Source: an uncultured Planctomycetota bacterium (GTDB taxonomy: Bacteria > Planctomycetota > Planctomycetia > Pirellulales > Thermoguttaceae). Taken from it: 5,709 nt of DNA. Position 1 is the stretch's first letter; the number at the start of each line of letters is the position of its first letter. The stretch covers positions 1 to 5,709 of the forward strand of contig CADBTE010000032.1 of NCBI GenBank assembly GCA_902797455.1. The letters run 5' to 3'. Below, piece by piece: positions 1-4,563 of the stretch. Position numbers and translations under genes: made by a program. Under the pieces are notes generated by a model that worked only from the letters and a program-made list of their open reading frames with translations, was not told the origin of the DNA and did not search any database.

Positions 1-57
1 CCTAGATTCCCCAACTTTTTTCTTTTTTCATAAAAAAGGGGTTTGTTTCTAGGAATC
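1..57. repeat. AT-rich inverted repeat at window edge
   Basis: CCTAGA at 1-6 is complementary to TCTAGG at 48-53, CCCC at 9-12 to GGGG at 38-41, and TTTTTT at 23-28 to AAAAAA at 32-37 around a 3-nt CAT loop, so the segment can fold into one long interrupted hairpin. A second register is available: GATTCC at 5-10 pairs with GGAATC at 52-57. It lies about 20-75 nt downstream of a minus-strand extended -10 element, so on that strand it would fall in the 5' leader of a gene beyond the left edge. It could instead be a bidirectional terminator, since T runs and A runs flank the stem. The function is unknown, and the element may continue outside the window. Confidence 0.4.
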
Positions 58-81
58 AAAATACCTGCCTCGATTGTTTTG

Positions 82-90
82 ATTATATCA
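82..90 (-). promoter_or_regulatory. Extended -10 promoter element, leftward
   Basis: Read on the minus strand the bases are TGATATAAT, an exact match to the bacterial extended -10 consensus TGnTATAAT. No good -35 hexamer is seen 16-18 nt upstream, which extended -10 promoters can tolerate. Transcription would start near position 75 and run left, out of the window, so it would serve the next minus-strand gene after the epimerase rather than any gene shown here. This is inferred from sequence match only. Confidence 0.45.
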
Positions 91-107
91 CCTAAGCCAG
101 TTCTATA

Positions 108-123
108 GGTCTTTTGAGAGACC
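108..123 (-). other. Small hairpin after the epimerase gene
   Basis: GGTCT at 108-112 pairs with AGACC at 119-123 around a 6-nt loop. It lies 35 nt downstream of the epimerase stop codon on the minus strand. No T run follows on that strand, so it is not a canonical intrinsic terminator. It might act as an RNA 3'-end stabiliser or be incidental. No better terminator is visible between the operon end and the leftward promoter candidate. Confidence 0.25.
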
Positions 124-157
124 CGTCTGCGCTTGGCCGGTCGAAAAACATGAGACC

Positions 158-1117
158 CTAACGGTCCTCCTTCAACCACCGGACGTAAGCGCGGATCCCG
201 TCGGTAAAAGACGTCTCTGGCCGGTAACCGAACAGACGCTCGGCCTTCCTGACATCGGCGGCGGTTCGCTCCACGTCCCCCATTTGAGGCGGCCGGCGAT
301 CGATCACCGCCTTCTTCCCGAGGGCTGTCTCGATCTCTGAGATCATCCGCGCCAAACTGACAGGCTCTCCGCCGCCCAAGTTCACGATCTCAAACGGTGA
401 GGCGCCATAATCAAGCGCCGCCGTCAGACCGTTTAGAATATCGTCGATATAGGTGTAGTCACGAACGGTTCTTCCATCGCCGTATACCGGGATCGGTTCC
501 CCGGATTGGATCTTCCGACAAAATTTGGCGATGGCCAAATCGGGGCGCTGGCGTCTTCCGTAAACCGTAAAAAACCTAAGAGCCGTCACCGACAAACCGT
601 AAATACGGTGCCAGGTGTAGCAGAACTGTTCACACGCCGATTTCGTCGCCGCGTAGGGAGAAATAGGGCGCGTGACATCGAGGTCTTCGGAAAAAAGAGT
701 TTCGGGGCGATTCCCATAGACCGAACTGGACGAGGCGAAGATAAAGCGTCGGGTGGGGCTTTTGCGCGTCGCCTCCAAAAGCGAGACAGTGGCCGAGATA
801 TTATCGCGGCAGTAGACTTCGGGGGCCAAAATCGACGGACGGACCCCCCCTCGGGCAGCCAAATGAATCACCACGTCGAAGGGGTGCTTTCGCTCGGTAA
901 AAAGGCGCTCTAAAAGGGAAGCGTCGTTAAGATCACCTTTGACCAGATGAAAATTACGGTGAGCAAGAGCGTCGGCAAGGTTTCGTTCTTTGATTGCCGG
1001 GTCGTAGAAGTCGTTGAAGTTGTCGACCCCCGTCACCTCGGCCCCCTCGGCCAAAAGGCGGTCGGTCAGATTCGAACCGATGAACCCGGCGGCTCCGGTG
1101 ATGAGAATTCGCTTCAT
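158..1117 (-). CDS. NAD-dependent nucleotide-sugar epimerase/dehydratase (extended SDR)
   Basis: The 319-residue protein is an extended short-chain dehydrogenase. It has a Rossmann GAAGFIG motif at residues 8-14, the VDNFNDFYDP segment near 31-40 typical of UDP-glucose and UDP-glucuronate 4-epimerases, a serine cluster SSSS at 129-132, the catalytic YAATK (Tyr155, Lys159), RFFTVYGRRQRPDLAI from 181, and RDYTYIDD at 219-226. By family these enzymes epimerise or dehydrate UDP- or GDP-sugars in the cytoplasm, feeding surface polysaccharide synthesis. Closest in feel is the UDP-glucuronate/UDP-glucose 4-epimerase group, but the substrate cannot be read from sequence, so no symbol is given. The length is slightly short for the family (about 310-340), with no sign of truncation. 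The start ATG overlaps the hydrolase stop as ATGA, implying translational coupling. The stop is TAG. It is the last gene of the operon. It is not OleD-like despite sitting beside an OleB-like gene. Confidence 0.93.
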   Translation of the reverse strand: MKRILITGAAGFIGSNLTDRLLAEGAEVTGVDNFNDFYDPAIKERNLADALAHRNFHLVKGDLNDASLLERLFTERKHPFDVVIHLAARGGVRPSILAPEVYCRDNISATVSLLEATRKSPTRRFIFASSSSVYGNRPETLFSEDLDVTRPISPYAATKSACEQFCYTWHRIYGLSVTALRFFTVYGRRQRPDLAIAKFCRKIQSGEPIPVYGDGRTVRDYTYIDDILNGLTAALDYGASPFEIVNLGGGEPVSLARMISEIETALGKKAVIDRRPPQMGDVERTAADVRKAERLFGYRPETSFTDGIRAYVRWLKEDR

Positions 1118-2097
1118 GGGACCCCCCGCGCAGTAAGTTGCTTGTCCAAGAATCGCTCGATCGCGCCGCCGGCATCCTCCGGGGCATCCTCCAAGAGATA
1201 ATGCCCGGCTCTTTCCAGTTTAACAACATCCGCCGCCGGATAATAGGTAAGGAACCGCTTGAGGAAGTCGGTCGGGAAACACCAATCCTGTACTCCCCAC
1301 AGAAGAAGAACCGGTTTGTCGTGAAACAGCGGGAGTTTCTCCTCGATCTCCTGGAGAGTCTTGTAGGAACGGTGGTGCTCGGACAGCGGAACATCCCGGA
1401 CAAACTCACAGACCGCCACGCGGTTCTTCCAGCAGTTGTACGGCGCCGTCAAACCGGCGATTACCCCCTCAGAGAGCCCCTCGGGGCGATTAGTCGCCAT
1501 CCGAACCGCCGCGCGGCAGAAAAGATTCATCCCCTGGATAAGAAAGCGGCTCAAAGCGGGGATACGTCCCATCCGAATACGGATCGGGCAGCGCTGAGAG
1601 CGGAACGCGGCGGTATTCATCAGTACCAGACGAGAGAAACGGTCCGGCAGACGGGTCGCCGCTCCCATCCCGACAGCGCCCCCCCAGTCGTGGGCGATCA
1701 GCGTGATGTCCTTCAGGTTCAGTTTTTTGATCAGCCGGCACAAATCGCCGGCCCGGCGATCGAGCGAATAGGGATAAACCGACCTTGGCGGTTTTTCGGA
1801 CAGACCACAGCCGATATGATCGACGGCGATCACTCGGTACCGGGTCCGGAATTTCTCAATCAACGACCGGAAGAAGAACGACCAGGTCGGATTGCCGTGA
1901 ACCATGAGAAGCACCGGCAGGCCGCCGGAGGGTTCTTCCTCGGGTTTCTCATCAATGTAATGAAGGTTGAAGCCGCCGATCTGCATATAATGGGATTCGA
2001 ACGGATAAAGAGGACGCCAGAGTTCCTCGTTCTTCAGACGTAAATCGAGCGCCTCGGCCCCGGGGGAAGATTCTGCGGACGTACGATCTGCGGGCAT
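1114..2097 (-). CDS. Alpha/beta hydrolase, haloalkane dehalogenase subfamily III / OleB-like
   Basis: The 327-residue cytoplasmic hydrolase shows HGNPTWS at 67-73 (Asn69 in the halide-stabilising position), HDWGG at 136-140 (nucleophile Asp137 followed by Trp138), WGVQDWCF at 267-274 (acid Asp271) and GHYLLEDAPE at 298-307 (base His299). This reproduces the Asp-His-Asp plus Asn-Trp pentad known for haloalkane dehalogenase subfamily HLD-III, which includes DrbA of Rhodopirellula baltica and the beta-lactone decarboxylase OleB of olefin synthesis. An Asp nucleophile rather than Ser argues against an ordinary esterase. Which reaction it performs, C-halogen hydrolysis or beta-lactone decarboxylation, cannot be told. 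No oleA, oleC or oleD is present in the window. I chose the ATG at 2097 because GAGGA lies 8 nt before it; an in-frame TTG at 2112 is the alternative. It begins 33 nt after the pseudouridine synthase stop and overlaps the epimerase start by 4 nt. Confidence 0.9.
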   Translation of the reverse strand: MPADRTSAESSPGAEALDLRLKNEELWRPLYPFESHYMQIGGFNLHYIDEKPEEEPSGGLPVLLMVHGNPTWSFFFRSLIEKFRTRYRVIAVDHIGCGLSEKPPRSVYPYSLDRRAGDLCRLIKKLNLKDITLIAHDWGGAVGMGAATRLPDRFSRLVLMNTAAFRSQRCPIRIRMGRIPALSRFLIQGMNLFCRAAVRMATNRPEGLSEGVIAGLTAPYNCWKNRVAVCEFVRDVPLSEHHRSYKTLQEIEEKLPLFHDKPVLLLWGVQDWCFPTDFLKRFLTYYPAADVVKLERAGHYLLEDAPEDAGGAIERFLDKQLTARGVP

Positions 2098-2105
2098 AGG
2101 TTTTA

Positions 2106-2110
2106 TCCTC
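2106..2110 (-). promoter_or_regulatory. Ribosome binding site of the hydrolase gene
   Basis: GAGGA on the minus strand lies 8 nt upstream of the ATG at 2097. It supports this ATG over the upstream in-frame TTG at 2112, which has no good Shine-Dalgarno match. Confidence 0.6.
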
Positions 2111-2130
2111 AATGATTGCTCGGTCTTGGG

Positions 2131-3282
2131 TCACTCGGCACGAAAAATACGGATCGCCTCCAGTGTTTTGGCCATATCTTCGGGAATCGGCGCCTCGACT
2201 TCCAGCTCTTTTCCCGTGACAGGGTGAACAAAGGTCAGTTTGCGGGCATGCAGCGCCTGGCGCCAGAGGATCGTCTCGGCCATCGAGCGCTGCTGCTCGG
2301 GCGTCGTGCCGACGACTGGCTTGCCGATGACCCCGGCGATCTCTCCACGGGTCAGCGAGCGGTGATTGCCGTAGAGCCGATCGCACAATACCGGAGTCCC
2401 TTTATAAGCCAGATGGACACGGATCTGGTGGGTACGCCCGGTGCGGGGAAGCGCGCGGACGGTCGAAAACCCACGGAAACGCTCGATCACTTCAAAGTAG
2501 GTCTCGGCGGGTTTGGCCTCGGGGTCGAACGCAGCGGCCATCATTTTCTCGCGGCTTTTAGGATGATGGCCAATCGGCTGGTCGACCACATCACGGTCGG
2601 CAGACATATTTCCGGAGACAATCGCGAAATACTCCTTATGAATCTGACGCTCCTGAAACAGTGACGCCAAAAGGGCGTGAATCTCGTCGTTCTTCGCCAC
2701 CAAAATCACCCCGCTGGTATCCCGGTCGAGCCGATGGACGATTCCGGGACGACCGGGACCGCGGACCGTGCTGAGCTGTCCGGCGTATCGATAAGCCAGC
2801 GCGCCGACCAGCGTCCCCGCCCAATGGCCTCGGGAAGGGTGAACCACCATATTCGCCGGCTTATTGATCACTGCCAGAACATCGTCCTCGTAAAGAATCT
2901 CCAGCGGGATATCCTCAGGGATCGGCGACTGCCGGGGAAGTTCCGGGAGAGTGAACGAGACCACCTCGCCAGGACGAAGGCGGTACGACGGCTTGCCGTG
3001 ACGCCCGCTGACATCAACCCCCTCGGCCTGGATGGCGCGGCGAATCAAAACGCGGCTGTATTGGGGATAGAAGTGGGCCAAGAACAGATCCAGCCGCCAG
3101 CCGGATTGAGAATCCTCGACGGTGCGTGTCATCGTCTGCCCCGGTTCGGGAAGGGAGCCACGTTCAAAGAAGGACGTCTCCGACCCCGCGGGAGGCAGGG
3201 GACAGAGTTCATCGTCCGGGAGGTTCTCGCCGTCGAGATAATCGTCACTGCCGGAACGATCGTCATTTCGAGTTTCTCTCAC
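2131..3282 (-). CDS. RluD-type RNA pseudouridine synthase (RluA family)
   Basis: The protein of about 383 residues converts uridine to pseudouridine in RNA; family members of this architecture mostly act on 23S rRNA. It has an N-terminal acidic tail (about 1-50, rich in Asp, Glu, Ser), an S4 RNA-binding domain (about 60-112), and a RluA-type catalytic domain with AVINKPANMVVHP near 137, the signature HRLDRDTSG at 183-191 (catalytic Asp186), RTGRTHQIRVHL at 280-291, and a C-terminal LHARKL..HPVTGK segment. The GTG at 3282 is preferred because AGGGGG lies 7 nt upstream. A GTG at 3288 would add two residues, and an ATG at 3132 just before the S4 domain would remove the tail but leave a 160-nt gap. 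The tight spacing to the preceding queD-like stop (11 nt) favours the long form. The exact target uridine is unknown, so the symbol rluD is not assigned. Confidence 0.94.
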   Translation of the reverse strand: MRETRNDDRSGSDDYLDGENLPDDELCPLPPAGSETSFFERGSLPEPGQTMTRTVEDSQSGWRLDLFLAHFYPQYSRVLIRRAIQAEGVDVSGRHGKPSYRLRPGEVVSFTLPELPRQSPIPEDIPLEILYEDDVLAVINKPANMVVHPSRGHWAGTLVGALAYRYAGQLSTVRGPGRPGIVHRLDRDTSGVILVAKNDEIHALLASLFQERQIHKEYFAIVSGNMSADRDVVDQPIGHHPKSREKMMAAAFDPEAKPAETYFEVIERFRGFSTVRALPRTGRTHQIRVHLAYKGTPVLCDRLYGNHRSLTRGEIAGVIGKPVVGTTPEQQRSMAETILWRQALHARKLTFVHPVTGKELEVEAPIPEDMAKTLEAIRIFRAE

Positions 3283-3293
3283 AGGCACGCCCC

Positions 3294-3728
3294 CTATTTT
3301 GTCTCTTCCGGCGCGCGGGGAAACGGGTCCTCACTGTAGATCGCGCGGCACTTTCGCGTCTCCCAGAACTCCACGCTGCGGACGGGGAGCCCCTGGCTCT
3401 TGGCCTGTCGGAAGATCATCAGCGCGATCCGTTCGGCGGTCGGGGGGCCGTCCGTCTCGACCACCGACTCCCCCGCTCCCTGGAGAACGGCGCGAAGGGG
3501 ATCATCTCGATCGAGCAAAATTCGATGATCGAGCGTCTCCTCGATCCATCCGCCGAGAATGGCTTTTAAATCGGTAAAATCACAGACCATTCCCGAGGCA
3601 TTGAGCTCACCGGCAAAGAGGGTCACACGAACCAACCCATTGTGCCCGTGCAGACGGCGGCATCGGCCCGGATGCGAGGCCAACCGGTGACCGTAGCAGA
3701 AATGAAAATCGCGCGAGACACAGAACAT
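3294..3728 (-). CDS. 6-pyruvoyl-tetrahydropterin synthase / QueD family protein
   Basis: The 144-residue protein has the zinc and catalytic pattern of the family: FHFCYGHRL at 8-16 (zinc ligand His14), CRRLHGH at 23-29 (nucleophile Cys23, zinc ligands His27 and His29), DFTDLK at 50-55, LDH at 66-68, PTAERIA at 96-102 and VEFWET at 119-124 (Glu123). The C-x3-HGH arrangement matches 6-carboxytetrahydropterin synthase (QueD), which makes the 7-deazaguanine precursor for queuosine tRNA modification. A pterin synthase role cannot be excluded, and no queC, queE or queF is in the window. The frame stays open upstream to a TTG at 3902, but that part lacks protein-like character. The ATG at 3728 fits the family start and has GAGG 6 nt upstream. 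It is the first gene of the proposed operon; the pseudouridine synthase follows after 11 nt. Confidence 0.9.
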   Translation of the reverse strand: MFCVSRDFHFCYGHRLASHPGRCRRLHGHNGLVRVTLFAGELNASGMVCDFTDLKAILGGWIEETLDHRILLDRDDPLRAVLQGAGESVVETDGPPTAERIALMIFRQAKSQGLPVRSVEFWETRKCRAIYSEDPFPRAPEETK

Positions 3729-3733
3729 CGGCA

Positions 3734-3740
3734 CCCTCTT
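3734..3740 (-). promoter_or_regulatory. Ribosome binding site deciding the queD-like start
   Basis: AAGAGGG on the minus strand places GAGG 6 nt before the ATG at 3728. The in-frame ATG seven codons upstream (3749) has only a G run directly abutting it, so the downstream ATG is preferred. Confidence 0.55.
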
Positions 3741-3775
3741 TTGAATCATCCCCCAAAGACCACCCCCCACAAAAA

Positions 3776-3810
3776 CTTCCGGCGGATTTACGCGGAAACA
3801 CAAACCCGCC
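3776..3810 (-). other. Structured 5' leader of the queD operon (candidate)
   Basis: On the minus strand GGCGG (3810-3806) can pair with CCGCC (3785-3781), while TTCCG (3797-3793) can pair with CGGAA (3781-3777). GCGG (3809-3806) can also pair with CCGC (3795-3792). The first two pairings interleave, as in an H-type pseudoknot, apart from one shared base. The segment begins at about the transcription start predicted from the extended -10 element. It does not match the preQ1 riboswitch consensus that I know, so only a structural possibility is claimed. Confidence 0.25.
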
Positions 3811-3815
3811 TCTGG

Positions 3816-3824
3816 ATTATAACA
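3816..3824 (-). promoter_or_regulatory. Extended -10 promoter for the queD-rluD-hydrolase-epimerase operon
   Basis: The minus strand reads TGTTATAAT, an exact TGnTATAAT extended -10 element. No -35 match is evident. The predicted start near 3809 gives a leader of roughly 80 nt before the queD-like ATG. It lies downstream of the intrinsic terminator that ends the preceding gene, exactly where an operon promoter is needed. Confidence 0.6.
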
Positions 3825-3862
3825 GGAGAGCAAACAAATTGGTAGACTGGGGGAAAAGCGCC

Positions 3863-3900
3863 AAAAGAGCCCCTCCCCCATTATAAACCGGGGGAGAGAC
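3863..3900 (-). terminator. Intrinsic terminator of the 93-aa protein gene
   Basis: On the minus strand, bases 3900-3890 pair with 3879-3869 in an 11-bp stem with two G-U wobbles, including a perfect 7-bp CTCCCCC/GGGGGAG core, around a 10-nt loop. TCTTTT (3868-3863) follows immediately. The stem begins 25 nt past the stop codon at 3926. This is the form and place expected of a rho-independent terminator. Oddly, its loop contains TATAAT (3885-3880), which could also be a -10 hexamer, though without a usable -35 or TG extension. Confidence 0.7.
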
Positions 3901-3925
3901 AAGCCGGTCGACAGGGGATATTATT

Positions 3926-4207
3926 TTAGCGAATCTCCTCCAGCTGGCGGCGGTACTCATCACGCTCCTTTCGGGTTGCCTCCAAATCGAAGAGGAGATA
4001 CTTCATATCGAGCCGAAGCTGAGAGAGCGCGTCTTGAATGAAATTCAAAATACGGCGTCGGCGATCCAAACAGGCCTCACAGCGCTGGAGCGCGGCAGAC
4101 AGCTGTGTTCGGTACTGCGGCGGCAGCTCTTCGACCAAGCAGGCCAGCTCAGCCAGTTCAGCGACTTTCACCACCTTTTGTTTTTCTGAAGACGACTCCA
4201 TAACCAC
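3926..4207 (-). CDS. Small conserved helical protein, planctomycete type, unknown function
   Basis: The 93-residue, highly charged protein is predicted to be almost wholly helical. It has a Ser/Lys-rich start, a segment with VEELPPQYR at 25-33, a Cys pair in CEACLDRRRR (residues 43-52), and a heptad-like C-terminal helix with Leu, Arg and Glu repeats (about 53-93, including LRLDMKYLLFDLEATRKERD) suited to a coiled coil. There is no signal peptide or membrane segment, so it is cytoplasmic. I recall similar proteins in planctomycetes, sometimes labelled transcriptional regulator without proof; no DNA-binding motif is visible here. The GTG at 4207 lies 5 nt after AGGAG; the ATG at 4201, 11 nt after it, is the alternative and would remove two residues. 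The stop is TAA. It is monocistronic by context: a promoter candidate upstream and a terminator just downstream. Confidence 0.82.
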   Translation of the reverse strand: MVMESSSEKQKVVKVAELAELACLVEELPPQYRTQLSAALQRCEACLDRRRRILNFIQDALSQLRLDMKYLLFDLEATRKERDEYRRQLEEIR

Positions 4208-4212
4208 GTTTG

Positions 4213-4217
4213 CTCCT
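4213..4217 (-). promoter_or_regulatory. Ribosome binding site of the 93-aa protein gene
   Basis: AGGAG on the minus strand sits 5 nt before the GTG at 4207 and 11 nt before the ATG at 4201, so it confirms the gene but does not fully decide the start. A complementary CTCCT occurs in the same leader (4299-4295) and could in principle mask it. Confidence 0.6.
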
Positions 4218-4355
4218 AACTATCTCTCGTCACCATGGGACGAAAAGCCGTTGGCGGATGTTTTTGTTTCTGTACTTCGACTCTCCCCTTCCGAAGGAGG
4301 TCTCCTGCGCGCGGGGCACTGTTCTTGTTACGTCCGGTGCCCGGGTTTTATCCCT

Positions 4356-4361
4356 ATTATA
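4356..4361 (-). promoter_or_regulatory. -10 element for the 93-aa protein gene
   Basis: TATAAT on the minus strand is preceded by a run of seven T's that may act as an UP-like or spacer element. No clear -35 hexamer is seen at 16-18 nt. The expected start near 4349 gives a leader of about 140 nt. Confidence 0.4.
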
Positions 4362-4471
4362 AGATAAAAAAACACCGGTTTGTGGATATTTTCCGGGTTT
4401 TTTCTAAAGTTTTGCCGCGGGTGAAATCACACGGGCGTTTCCCGCTGTTTTTCGGGGGAATGACCTTGCTC

Positions 4472-4494
4472 ACAGGGGCGTTTTTCGCTACTGT
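4472..4494 (+). other. Leader hairpin preceding the plus-strand terminator
   Basis: ACAG (4472-4475) pairs with CTGT (4491-4494) and GCG (4478-4480) with CGC (4486-4488) around TTTTT, with one G-U pair and one mismatch between. It ends 2 nt before the terminator stem, giving two stacked hairpins in a plus-strand transcript. Confidence 0.35.
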
Positions 4495-4496
4495 AC

Positions 4497-4518
4497 AGCC
4501 CGTTGCGGCGGGCTTTTT
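4497..4518 (+). terminator. Intrinsic terminator in the leader of the secreted-protein gene
   Basis: AGCCCG (4497-4502) pairs perfectly with CGGGCT (4509-4514) around a 6-nt loop, and the stem runs into TTTTT (4514-4518). This is a short but classical rho-independent terminator on the plus strand. There is no recognisable plus-strand gene upstream of it in the window, and the next gene on the same strand starts 46 nt downstream. It may therefore be an attenuator or the 3' end of a small RNA. Confidence 0.6.
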
Positions 4519-4563
4519 GTCCCCCATTCGGTATTCTTCAAAAACATAAGGTTTTCCAGGAAC

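Larger units (their letters stand above)
4208..4563. other. Divergent intergenic region
   Basis: This 356-nt stretch separates the minus-strand 93-aa protein gene from the plus-strand secreted-protein gene. Left half: AGGAG (4295-4299) and CTCCT (4302-4306) form a near-palindrome, CCTT (4287-4290) and AAGG (4294-4297) a small hairpin, and GGGCAC (4314-4319) pairs with GTGCCC (4337-4342). All would lie in the leader of the 93-aa gene. Middle: an AT-rich island with a minus-strand TATAAT. Right half: GTGA/TCAC (4421-4430), CGGG/CCCG (4432-4444), a 4472-4494 hairpin and a plus-strand terminator. No convincing plus-strand promoter was found. The frame open from 4235 to 4549 on the plus strand does not look protein-like. 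Confidence 0.6.

Noticed and set aside
506..913. Plus-strand open frame of 135 codons
   Set aside because: It is antisense to the epimerase gene, has no recognisable domain or ribosome site, and arises from the GC-rich codon pattern of the true gene.
158..1117. Epimerase as OleD, to complete an ole cluster with the OleB-like hydrolase
   Set aside because: The VDNFNDFYDP and RFFTVYG..RPDLAI segments belong to nucleotide-sugar epimerases. OleD proteins, as I know them, lack these.
1986..1991. TATAAT on the plus strand
   Set aside because: It lies inside the hydrolase coding sequence, antisense, with no -35 and no plus-strand gene downstream.
1138..2043. Plus-strand open frame of 301 codons
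   Set aside because: It lies entirely antisense to the hydrolase, whose catalytic motifs are complete. The plus-strand product is rich in Arg and Gln with no domain.
2677..3569. Plus-strand open frames across the pseudouridine synthase and QueD region
   Set aside because: They are antisense shadows of two genes with intact family signatures.
3776..3810. preQ1 riboswitch in front of the queD-like gene
   Set aside because: The A-rich tail and conserved loop bases of the preQ1 classes I know are not present. Only an unclassified structured leader is suggested.
3729..3902. 58-codon upstream extension of the QueD-family gene to a TTG at 3902
   Set aside because: The extension runs across the preceding gene's terminator and the operon promoter, and it adds sequence the family lacks. 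The ATG at 3728 has a good ribosome site.
4235..4549. Plus-strand open frame of 104 codons in the intergenic region
   Set aside because: There is no Shine-Dalgarno, the frame runs through hairpins, the promoter island and the terminator, and the composition is unlike the neighbouring proteins. Only its last 29 codons are mentioned as a possible leader ORF.
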